64,000 bases of DNA, taken from NCBI RefSeq assembly GCF_900105925.1, contig NZ_LT629791.1, positions 4,682,001 through 4,746,000 of the forward strand. Reading direction: 5' to 3'. This document shows positions 46,706 through 54,126 of the stretch, one piece after another (the stretch's first letter is position 1; the number at the start of each line of letters is the position of its first letter). This stretch comes from Jiangella alkaliphila. Its GTDB lineage: Bacteria; Actinomycetota; Actinomycetes; Jiangellales; Jiangellaceae. Position numbers and translations under genes: made by a program. Below the pieces are notes generated by a model, which saw only the letters and a program-made list of their open reading frames with translations, did no database searches and had not been told where the DNA came from.

Positions 46706-47968
46706 TCAGCCGCCACGGGCGATCAGGTCGCGCGCCTCCGACGCGGCGTCGGCGAGCGCGTCCTCGGGCGACTTCGAGCCCTGCAGCGCGGCCTGGAGCT
46801 GCGCCGACAGCACCGCCATGACCTGACGTGCGGTCGGCGTCACCTCACCCGGGCGGGCGTACTGGAGCGCGTCGCTGAACGTCGCCAGGGCGTCGTCGCC
46901 GGTGGGCGCGTCGACGTCGGTGCGCGCCGGGAAGGTGCCGGCGCCGGCGTTCAGCGCGGCCGAGACCTCCGGCGAGGCGATGTAGGACGCCACCTCGTAG
47001 GCCGCCTCCTCCTCGTCGCTGATGCTGGTCAGCGCCAGGACACCGGGGATGCCGAAGCTCACCTGCTCTTCACCGGTCAGCGGCGCTCCGACCACCACGT
47101 TCTCCTCGCCGATGCCGGCCCGCATGTGCACGACGTCAGGCAGTGTGATGGCGTAGGTCATGGCCGCCCCGCCCGTGGTCAGCGGTCCGCCGTCGACCAG
47201 GTTCGTCTTGGTCGCCGCGTCGGCCGGGAGCCCGCCCGCCTCCTGCAGGTCGAGCAGGAACTGCAGGGTCGCGAGCCCTTCGGGTCCGTCGAAGGCGACG
47301 TCGGAGCCGTCCTCGGTGAAGACCGAGCCGCCGGCCTGCCACAGCAGCGGGTAGAAGGTGAGGTTCAAGGTCGTCTCCGGCGAGCCGGAGTAGTCCATGA
47401 CGGCGACGCCGTTCGCGGCCAGCGCCGGCGCGGCGGCGAGCAGGTCGTCCCACGTCTCCGGCGGCTCGGTGATGCCGGCGGCCTGGAACGCCGCCATGTT
47501 GTACGCCGTGGTGGTGCTGGTGTGGTAGATCGGGACGCCGTACAGCTCGTCCTCGAACGTGACGACGTCCAGCGCGCTCGGCAGGTAGGCGTCGCGGTCG
47601 TCCTCGACGGCGCCGTCGAGCGGCTTCAGCCCGCCGCTCACCTGGTACTGCAGCGTCTGGTCGGGCGTGAGCAGCACGAGGTCGGGACCCTGACCGGAGG
47701 CGATCGCCGTGGCGATCTTCTCGTCCTTGCCCTCCCACGGCTGCTGCTCGATCGTCAGGTCGATGTCCTCGTTCTCGGCCTCGAAGTCCGTCTCGACCTG
47801 GTCCCAGAACTCGATGCTGGCGTCCTGGTCAGGGATCACCGGGTACATCCACACCGTGATCTCGGCCGAGCCACCACCACCGCCGGCAGTGTCGTCGTCG
47901 TCCGAACCCCCGCACGCGGCGACGGTCAACAGCGCCGCCAACCCGACCGCCATACCTCGAACTCGCAC
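46706..47968 (-). CDS. Extracellular sugar-binding lipoprotein of ABC transporter
   Basis: 420 aa from GTG 47968, 6 nt after GAGGAGG. The lipoprotein signal is MAVGLAALLTVAAC, then a GGSDDDD spacer. The family 1 solute-binding fold includes ITVWMYPVIPDQDASIEFWD and VMDYSGSPETT. The ligand is not predictable, but the family binds oligosaccharides. It is the first gene of a six-gene operon (binding protein, two permeases, two amidohydrolases, DegT) under the operator at 47998. Confidence 0.93.
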   Translation of the reverse strand: MRVRGMAVGLAALLTVAACGGSDDDDTAGGGGGSAEITVWMYPVIPDQDASIEFWDQVETDFEAENEDIDLTIEQQPWEGKDEKIATAIASGQGPDLVLLTPDQTLQYQVSGGLKPLDGAVEDDRDAYLPSALDVVTFEDELYGVPIYHTSTTTAYNMAAFQAAGITEPPETWDDLLAAAPALAANGVAVMDYSGSPETTLNLTFYPLLWQAGGSVFTEDGSDVAFDGPEGLATLQFLLDLQEAGGLPADAATKTNLVDGGPLTTGGAAMTYAITLPDVVHMRAGIGEENVVVGAPLTGEEQVSFGIPGVLALTSISDEEEAAYEVASYIASPEVSAALNAGAGTFPARTDVDAPTGDDALATFSDALQYARPGEVTPTARQVMAVLSAQLQAALQGSKSPEDALADAASEARDLIARGG

Positions 47969-47997
47969 CGGAAACCTCCTCGCCCAGGGCCGGCAAA

Positions 47998-48015
47998 TAC
48001 CGGCCTGGGCCGAAA
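47998..48015. promoter_or_regulatory. Operator site 5 of the CGG-N6-CCG regulon
   Basis: TACCGGCCTGGGCCGAAA, core at 48001-48012, 29 bp upstream of the binding-protein start. Its right end overlaps the -10 of the promoter at 48013-48041. Confidence 0.75.
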
Positions 48016-48041
48016 CTATAGCTGACCAGGCCAACCGTCAA
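48013..48041 (-). promoter_or_regulatory. Promoter of the ABC importer operon
   Basis: On the minus strand: -35 TTGACG (48041-48036), 17-bp spacer, -10 TAGTTT (48018-48013), directly followed by and overlapping operator site 5. Confidence 0.65.
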
Positions 48042-48097
48042 GGCGCCGCGCGAATCGCACTCGTGGCCCGTCCATGCAGGGTGAAGACACAGGAGAA

Positions 48098-48115
48098 TAA
48101 CGGCCTTGACCGAAT
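48098..48115. promoter_or_regulatory. Operator site 6 of the CGG-N6-CCG regulon
   Basis: TAACGGCCTTGACCGAAT, core at 48101-48112, 47 bp before the propeller D start. It contains the -35 of the promoter 48106-48134. Confidence 0.78.
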
Positions 48116-48134
48116 ATAGGGCGCTCACTACGCT
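48106..48134 (+). promoter_or_regulatory. Promoter of propeller D and E genes
   Basis: -35 TTGACC (48106-48111) inside operator site 6, 17-bp spacer, -10 TACGCT (48129-48134). Confidence 0.65.
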
Positions 48135-48162
48135 GCGGGCACGCCAAGGCTGAGGAGGCCGC

Positions 48163-50469
48163 ATGCTCCGCCGCTCCCCGATCGCCGCAGTCCTGCTCGT
48201 GCTCGCCCTGGTCCTCTCGCCCGCAGCGGCCACGGCCGAGCCGGCGACGCCGGCCCCCGCTGCCGCGGATGCGGCCTGGACCGCGGTGCCGCTCGGGCCG
48301 GCCAGCGTCGCCACGCCTACCGGCTCGGGCGGATTCATCGGCGACATGCTGTGGTTCTCGACCCGGCAGGCCAACCCGCCGGCCCTCATCGGTCTCGATC
48401 CCGCCAGCGGCGAGGCGGTCAGCCAGATCCCGCTGCCGGACAGCCTGGGCGCCTGGGTGAGCGCGGTCTCCGGAACCGACGTCTACGTCGGCACCTACAC
48501 GCCCGCCAAGCTCTACCGCGTCGACACCGTCAGCGGCGAGGTCGAGGAGATCCTCACGGCCGGAGGTTCCGGCGCGGTCGTCTACGCGCTGACGGTGGCG
48601 CCGGACGGGGTCGTCTACGCCGGGACGTACGAGTCGTCCGGCGGGCGGATCCTCGCCTACGACCCGGCCACCGGAGCGGTCACCGACCTGGGCGTCACCG
48701 TGCCGGGCCAGGACTACGTGCGCGCGCTGGTGGCCGACGAACGCTACCTCTACGCCGGCATCGGCTCGGCCGCGTCGCTGGTGCGCATCGACCGCGCCAC
48801 GCACGAGAGCATCGACCTCACTCCCCCGGACCTGGCCGGCGCCACCTTCGTCTCGTCGCTGGCGCTGCACGAGGGCGTGCTGCTGGGCGGCGTCTCGCCG
48901 CGCGGCCAGCTGCTCGTCGTCGAGACCGCCGACCCGTCCCGGTACGAGCTGGTCCAGGCGCCGGCCGAGACGTTCGTCGTCGCCGTGACCGGCGGCGAGC
49001 CGGGCCGGGCCTACTTCGCCGCCCGGCCGTCGGGGACGCTGTACGGCTACGATCTGTGGTCCGGCACCGCGGAGGCACTCGCCGTACCGGCGCCGGAGAA
49101 GGCGGCCAGCGGCCTCACCTTCAACGACGGCCAGGTCTGGGGCCTGGTCGACGGCCTCGCCTACGCCTACGACCCGGCCGGCGGCGGCGTCACCGGACTG
49201 CCGCTGGACGCGGCCGGCGTCACCCCCAGCCCGGAAGGGCCGATGGCCCTCGCCGCCGACAGCGAGCACGTGTACGTGTCCGGTTCCGGCGGCGTCCAGA
49301 TCCACGACATCGCCCGCGGCGGCAGCAGCCGGGTCTTCGTCCCGGGCGAGGCGAAGTCGCTGTGGCCCACCGGCGACACCGTCTACCTGTCGGTCTACAC
49401 CAGGGCGCTGATCTACGAGCTGCCCTCCACCGCCGGTCCGGTGCGGCAGCTCGCGGAGATCGGCCACGAGCAGACCCGGCCGCGCGACTCGTTCCTCGAC
49501 GACGGCACCGGACGGCTCTACGTCGGCACCGAGCCCGACTACGGCCGTTACGGCGGTGCGCTGGCGGTCTACGACACGGCCACCGGCGAGCTGGACGTCT
49601 ACCGCGACATCGTCGAGGACCAGACGATCTCCGCCGTCGCGGCCGAGGGCGACACCGTCTACATCGGCAGCGACATCAAGACCGGCCTCGGCACCTCACC
49701 GGTCGCGACCCGCGCCGAGGTGGCCGCCGTCGACGCGGGCACCGGCGCGGTGCGCTGGTCGATCCCGGCACCGGCCGGGGCCACCGTCGTCGGCGACCTC
49801 CGGCTGATCGGCGCCGAGCTGGTCGGCCTGACGTCCACCGGGCTGCTGTTCGGGCTCGACCCGGCCACCGGGACGCTGCGCTGGCAGCACGCACTGGGCG
49901 TGAACGCGTCGATCCTGACGCCGTCGGCCACCGGGGTCTACACGACGGACGGGAAGTCCATCCTCCGGCTGACCTGGCCCGAGCCGGGCGCGCCGGTCGT
50001 CTCGACCGTGTACACGGGTCTGGCCGGCGAGTGGTATGGCCCGGCCTCGGTCACCGCCACGCCGGACGGGTCGGCGCTGTTCGCCGTCCAGGGCCGGACC
50101 CTCGTGCGCCTGGACGTCCCCGGCGAGCTCTTCGCAGACGTGTCGGCGGCGTCCTCGTCGGCCTGGGTGGGCGACCCGGACCGGTCCCGGGTGTGGCGCG
50201 CGTCGGTCACCGTCACCGTCCTCGGCGCGGACGGGTCGCCGCTGGCCGGCGCCCGGGTCACCGCCGGCTGGCGGGCCGGCGACCGCCCGGCGGCCACGAC
50301 CTCCTGCGTGACCGGCGGGGACGGCAGCTGCGTGCTGCGCCGCACCGTGGCCGACGCCGCGGCCGTCACCGCCGACGTCACCGCCGTCTCGCACCCGTCC
50401 CTGCCGCGGGGCGCCGTCGAACTGTCCAAGACCGTCACCGTCACCGCTCCGGAACGAGGTTCCCGATGA
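48163..50469 (+). CDS. Secreted beta-propeller protein with C-terminal Ig-like domain (propeller D)
   Basis: 768 aa. Sec signal peptide (about 1-27, LSPAAATAEP). Blades include VYVGTYTPAKLYRVD and GGRILAYDPATGAVTDLG, and the shared late segments RLYVGTEPDYGRYGGALAVYD and VEDQTISAV. The C-terminal ~100 residues form an Ig-like/Cna-B-type domain (VTVLGADGSPLAGARVTAGW) with one Cys pair, instead of the Cys-containing repeats of propellers A-C. It is divergent from the sugar-importer operon across 194 bp containing two operators and overlaps the next gene by ATGA. Confidence 0.86.
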   Translation: MLRRSPIAAVLLVLALVLSPAAATAEPATPAPAAADAAWTAVPLGPASVATPTGSGGFIGDMLWFSTRQANPPALIGLDPASGEAVSQIPLPDSLGAWVSAVSGTDVYVGTYTPAKLYRVDTVSGEVEEILTAGGSGAVVYALTVAPDGVVYAGTYESSGGRILAYDPATGAVTDLGVTVPGQDYVRALVADERYLYAGIGSAASLVRIDRATHESIDLTPPDLAGATFVSSLALHEGVLLGGVSPRGQLLVVETADPSRYELVQAPAETFVVAVTGGEPGRAYFAARPSGTLYGYDLWSGTAEALAVPAPEKAASGLTFNDGQVWGLVDGLAYAYDPAGGGVTGLPLDAAGVTPSPEGPMALAADSEHVYVSGSGGVQIHDIARGGSSRVFVPGEAKSLWPTGDTVYLSVYTRALIYELPSTAGPVRQLAEIGHEQTRPRDSFLDDGTGRLYVGTEPDYGRYGGALAVYDTATGELDVYRDIVEDQTISAVAAEGDTVYIGSDIKTGLGTSPVATRAEVAAVDAGTGAVRWSIPAPAGATVVGDLRLIGAELVGLTSTGLLFGLDPATGTLRWQHALGVNASILTPSATGVYTTDGKSILRLTWPEPGAPVVSTVYTGLAGEWYGPASVTATPDGSALFAVQGRTLVRLDVPGELFADVSAASSSAWVGDPDRSRVWRASVTVTVLGADGSPLAGARVTAGWRAGDRPAATTSCVTGGDGSCVLRRTVADAAAVTADVTAVSHPSLPRGAVELSKTVTVTAPERGSR

Positions 50470-52412
50470 CCGAACTCAGCCGCCGTACCTTCCTCTCCGC
50501 CGTCGCCGCGGCCGGTGCGCTGCCCGCGGTGCCCGGCATCGCCGGGGTCGCCGCCGCAGCCGGCTCGCCGGCACCGGAGCTGTTCGGACCCGCGGCGGTG
50601 ACGGCGGCCATCGTGGGCATGGCGGTCGAGGGCGACACCGGCTACCTCGTGACCCGCGGCCAGACCCCGCCCAAGGTCGTCACCGTCGACCTGGCCGCCC
50701 GGACCGTGACGCGCATCGACCGCCTCGACCGCGGTGACGGCGGCTGGGCGTGCACGATCTCGGGCGGTCAGGTGTACGCGGGCACCTACCCGACCCCCGA
50801 CCTGTACCGCTACGACCCCGTCAGCGGCGAGGTCGAGCTGCTCGGCACGATCGGGCCGTCCGGCGGCTTCGTCTGGTGCCTGACGACGGCGCCCGACGGC
50901 ACCGTGTACGCCGGCACGTCGCCGCGCTGCGAGCTGTGGGAGTACCGGCCGGACACCGGCGTGCTGCGCAAGGTCGGCCGGGTCGCCACCGACACCCAGT
51001 TCGCCCGCGTCGTCGCCGCCGACGACACGACGGTGTACGTGGGCACGACGCCGCTGCGGCACGTCATCGCCGTCGACCGCGCCACCGGGGCGATGCGCGA
51101 CATCTACCCGGCGGACCTGGAGCGCACCGGGTCGGTCGACGCGATCATCGCCACCGGCGACCGCGTGCTCGTCTCGGCCGGCGGCCAGGTGCTGGACCTC
51201 GCGCCCGACGGCTCCGACTACACGGTCGTCGCGCCGCCCGAGCCCTCGACCATGATCGACGGCCTGACGCTGACGCCGTCGGGCGAGCTGCTGGGCGTCG
51301 CGCGCCGCACCGGCGCGCTGTTCCGGCGGGTGGGCGACGCGCTCGAGCCCGCTGGTGTCGCCAACGCCGGCGACGAGACCCGCGGCCTCTGGCTGCGCGA
51401 CGAGTCGGTGCTGCTGGGCGCCGGCGGCAGCGGGGTGCTGTGGTTCCACGACCTCGCCACCGGCGACACCGAGACGTTCGACCTCACCGAGACCGACGTG
51501 GCCGGGCCCGACCTCGTCCAGTACCTCAGCTACGACCGCAGCGCCGTGTACGTCGGCGGACACTTCTACGTCACCGTGCACCGGCCGTGGGCCGGCGTCG
51601 AGCCCCGCCGGATCCGGGTGAACGGCGAGATCAAGGCGATGCTGCCGCACGAGGGCCGAGTGCTGGGCGCCATCTACCCGAGCGGCGAGCTGATCAGCAT
51701 CGACCCGGCGACCGACACCGTCACGTCGCTGGGCATGCTCGGGAACGACCAGCAGCGTCCGTGGGAGCTGGCGCTCGATACCGAGCGCGGCCTGCTCCTC
51801 GTCGCGTCGGCGCCGGGGACCGGCCGGCTGAACGGCGCGCTGACCGTGCTGGACCTCGCGACCGGCGCGATGGACGCCTACGTCGGCCTGCTGCAGGACC
51901 AGAGCGTCATGTCCGTCGCTCTGCACGACGGCGTCGCGTACCTGGCCGGCGACACCTGGGGCGGCGGCGGCGCCACACCGACCCAGCCGGCCGCGCAGGT
52001 GGCCGCGTTCGACCTGGCGACCCGGACGGTGCTGTGGCGGACCGAGCCGATCGCCGGGCAGGCCAGCCTGCAGCACGTCGAGGTCCACGACGGATATCTC
52101 TACGGCGTGTACAAGCGTCTGAGCGGCACCTGGTTCGCGATGGACCTCGCCACCCGCACCGTCGTCAGGCAGGGCAGGATCAGCGGCTACGGCGAGATCG
52201 TCGTGCACAACGACCAGGTCTTCGCGGCGACCAACTTCGGCGACTACCTCTACCGGCTGCGCCCCGACCACGACGCGGAGCAGCTGGCCGGGCCGCTCGT
52301 CGCCAGCTGGTTCACCGTTCCTCAGCTGGAGTTCGAGCGCGGCTGGACCGCTTGGGGGGTTGCGGGCCGCGAGCTGGCCCGCTTCGACCTGCATCCGCGG
52401 CATCGGCGCTGA
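50466..52412 (+). CDS. Tat-exported beta-propeller protein (propeller E)
   Basis: 648 aa from ATG 50466, overlapping the propeller D stop (ATGA). A Tat signal SRRTFLSAVAAAGALPAV is followed by propeller blades such as VYAGTYPTPDLYRYDPVSG and no accessory C-terminal domain. Tat export implies folding, and perhaps cofactor or metal loading, before secretion, unlike the four Sec-exported relatives. The last 101 bp overlap the convergent Erm gene. Confidence 0.86.
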   Translation: MTELSRRTFLSAVAAAGALPAVPGIAGVAAAAGSPAPELFGPAAVTAAIVGMAVEGDTGYLVTRGQTPPKVVTVDLAARTVTRIDRLDRGDGGWACTISGGQVYAGTYPTPDLYRYDPVSGEVELLGTIGPSGGFVWCLTTAPDGTVYAGTSPRCELWEYRPDTGVLRKVGRVATDTQFARVVAADDTTVYVGTTPLRHVIAVDRATGAMRDIYPADLERTGSVDAIIATGDRVLVSAGGQVLDLAPDGSDYTVVAPPEPSTMIDGLTLTPSGELLGVARRTGALFRRVGDALEPAGVANAGDETRGLWLRDESVLLGAGGSGVLWFHDLATGDTETFDLTETDVAGPDLVQYLSYDRSAVYVGGHFYVTVHRPWAGVEPRRIRVNGEIKAMLPHEGRVLGAIYPSGELISIDPATDTVTSLGMLGNDQQRPWELALDTERGLLLVASAPGTGRLNGALTVLDLATGAMDAYVGLLQDQSVMSVALHDGVAYLAGDTWGGGGATPTQPAAQVAAFDLATRTVLWRTEPIAGQASLQHVEVHDGYLYGVYKRLSGTWFAMDLATRTVVRQGRISGYGEIVVHNDQVFAATNFGDYLYRLRPDHDAEQLAGPLVASWFTVPQLEFERGWTAWGVAGRELARFDLHPRHRR

Positions 52413-53250
52413 GCTCGCCGGCGAGCAGCAGCCAGGTGGCGGCGGGCACCGTCGCGGCGGCGGCCGGCGGGTCGATGCCCGTCGACGTGAGCAACCGGTG
52501 CGCGCGCTTCTTCGGCACGTGCGCCCCGAGGACGTCCCGCGCCGCCCGGCGCGGCTGCCGGTACGCGTCCTGCAGCAGCCGCCGGGCCAGGCGGGCCTGC
52601 TGCCTGGACACGTCCGTGCGGCGGCGGACCACCAGGTGCGCCGAGTCGACCGACGGCGCCGGCCGGAAGCTGCCAGGACCGACCCGCCCGGCGATGCTGA
52701 GCTCGAACCGGGCCCGCCACCACGCGACCTCCAGGTCGCGCGGGTGCGTGTCGGTCATCCGCTTGGCGAACCCCCACTCGACCAGCAGGTCCGCCTGCCG
52801 CACCGAGGTGCCCTCGGGGTCGAGCAGCCGGCGCAGCAGCGCCGTCGAGATCGCGTACGGGATGTTCGCGACCACGGCGTACTGGCGGTGCGGCAGCATG
52901 ACCGTGCGCGCGTCGGCCTCGACCACCCGCACGCCGTCGTCGTCGGAGAACCGCCGCTGCAGCTTCGCGACGAACCGCGGGTCGCGTTCCACGGCGATGA
53001 CGCGGGCGCCGGTGGCGGCCAGCGGCCCGGTCAGCGCGCCCAGGCCGGCGCCGAGCTCGACGACGAGGTCGCCCGGCCCGGCGCCGGACGAGCGGACCAT
53101 CCGGGCGCTGACCGCCGGGTCGCGGAGCAGGTGGATGCCGGCGTGGTTGGGCGCCTGCGCGGCGGTCTTCGCGGGGGCGCGCTTCGCGCCGTTCTGGCGG
53201 TTCGGGCGGCCGGAGCGCTGGTGGGTACGGGAATGGCGCGGCATGGCCAT
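52312..53250 (-). CDS. erm: 23S rRNA (adenine-N6)-methyltransferase, Erm family
   Basis: 312 aa from ATG 53250. Class I methyltransferase: HLLRDPAVSARMV, the SAM-binding VVELGAGLGALTGPL, VEADARTVML, and the catalytic motif NIPYAIST. The C-terminal rRNA-binding domain includes FELSIAGRVGPGSFRPAPSVDSAHLVV. It dimethylates or monomethylates A2058 to give macrolide-lincosamide-streptogramin B resistance. The open frame starts at GTG 53319, but the ATG at 53250 gives the basic, family-like N terminus. Upstream lie a leader peptide gene and hairpins that would hide this ATG, so expression is probably drug-inducible. The C-terminal tail overlaps the convergent propeller E gene by 101 bp. Confidence 0.9.
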   Translation of the reverse strand: MAMPRHSRTHQRSGRPNRQNGAKRAPAKTAAQAPNHAGIHLLRDPAVSARMVRSSGAGPGDLVVELGAGLGALTGPLAATGARVIAVERDPRFVAKLQRRFSDDDGVRVVEADARTVMLPHRQYAVVANIPYAISTALLRRLLDPEGTSVRQADLLVEWGFAKRMTDTHPRDLEVAWWRARFELSIAGRVGPGSFRPAPSVDSAHLVVRRRTDVSRQQARLARRLLQDAYRQPRRAARDVLGAHVPKKRAHRLLTSTGIDPPAAAATVPAATWLLLAGELSADAADAGRSGPARGPQPPKRSSRARTPAEER

Positions 53251-53365
53251 CACACCAATCGAGATCACGAGGGGACGCGGACGTCGAAGAGCCGCGCCGT
53301 GCGCCTCGGGTGTGATCACCGAGGGACGGACGCGGCTGCGGCGTGCTCCCGTGTGCCGGCCTCGG
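53249..53365 (-). promoter_or_regulatory. Attenuator hairpins before erm
   Basis: On the minus strand four segments can pair in exclusive ways: CCGAGG (53365-53360), CCTCGG (53324-53319), ATCACACC plus CCGAGG (53316-53304) and GGTGTGAT (53256-53249). The last pairing covers the start codon and the six bases before it. This is the 1:2/3:4 logic of erm translational attenuators. Confidence 0.6.
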
Positions 53366-53402
53366 ACCGCTTCAGATCGCGGTCAGCCGGCGGTGCGTGA
53401 AG

Positions 53403-53459
53403 CTACGCCGTGACGGACAGGCGGGGACGCCAGTACGCCACAGCGCCGTTCTTTGTCAT
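53403..53459 (-). CDS. Erm leader peptide MTKNGAVAYWRPRLSVTA
   Basis: 18-codon open frame ending in TAG, 153 bp upstream of the erm ATG. It contains Arg-Pro-Arg, which fits the R/K-x-R/K motif known to stall ribosomes when macrolides are bound. A -10-like TATGCT (53477-53472) would start transcription about 5 nt before its ATG, so it would be translated from a nearly leaderless transcript. No strong Shine-Dalgarno sequence is visible. Confidence 0.65.
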   Translation of the reverse strand: MTKNGAVAYWRPRLSVTA

Positions 53460-53487
53460 TCCCACGCCGCCAGCATAACGGGTCGGG

Positions 53488-54042
53488 TCACGCCGACACC
53501 AACGCTTTCGGTGTGACGGTCACCTCGAACGGCTGCGTGAGCGTGACGCTCTGGTCGCCGGCGGCCCGGCCCACCTCGACGTACGCGCCATCGACCAGGT
53601 CGTAGGCCACGATGGACGGCTCGACCGGGTCGACGATCCAGTACGACGCCACGCCGTGCTCGGCGTACGTCGAGTACTTGAGGGCCTGGTCCGTGCGCCG
53701 CGTGCTCCGAGACAGCACCTCGATGGCGAGACTCAGCGGCGCCGTGATGGGCGCCGCCTGGTCGTGTTCCCGGCGGATCACGAAGACATCGGGCTGGAAC
53801 GACGTCCGGTCGTCCGGCTGCCAGTCGCGAGGTGCGATGTACAGCTTCAGGTCTTCAGGCGTCTTGGGCCCCAACAGCAAGGCGAGCCCGAGGACCGCGT
53901 CCTGGTGCGGCCCCAGCGGTGCGGGCGTCACCAGCAGCGCCCCGTCGACGAGTTCGTAACGCAGGCCGTCGTCGGGGAAGTGCTCGAGGTCACCCACGGT
54001 CCATCCGTCAACCGCATGTGGCCGCTCCATCATGGTTGTCAT
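53488..54042 (-). CDS. Uma2-family (PD-(D/E)XK nuclease-like) protein
   Basis: 184 aa from ATG 54042, after GAAGGGGG. It shows the family pattern GLRYELVDGALLV, FQPDVFVIRRE and LAIEVLSRSTRRTD, the D and ExV elements of the restriction-endonuclease-like fold. Uma2 proteins are abundant in actinobacteria and cyanobacteria and have no established function. It lies between erm and the ABC-F gene and could be transcribed with them. Confidence 0.86.
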   Translation of the reverse strand: MTTMMERPHAVDGWTVGDLEHFPDDGLRYELVDGALLVTPAPLGPHQDAVLGLALLLGPKTPEDLKLYIAPRDWQPDDRTSFQPDVFVIRREHDQAAPITAPLSLAIEVLSRSTRRTDQALKYSTYAEHGVASYWIVDPVEPSIVAYDLVDGAYVEVGRAAGDQSVTLTQPFEVTVTPKALVSA

Positions 54043-54126
54043 GGTGCCCCCTTCCGGGCTCGGTCGCCACTCAGCCTTCATGGCGACACCACGTCCCGCA
54101 ATCGGCAATCGCCGGATTGTGGACAA

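Noticed and set aside
47982-48012. GCCCAGGGCCGG...CCGGCCTGGGC inverted repeat before the binding-protein gene
   Set aside because: The arms are imperfect and mostly consist of operator site 5 next to a GC-rich leader. I do not claim a separate hairpin function.
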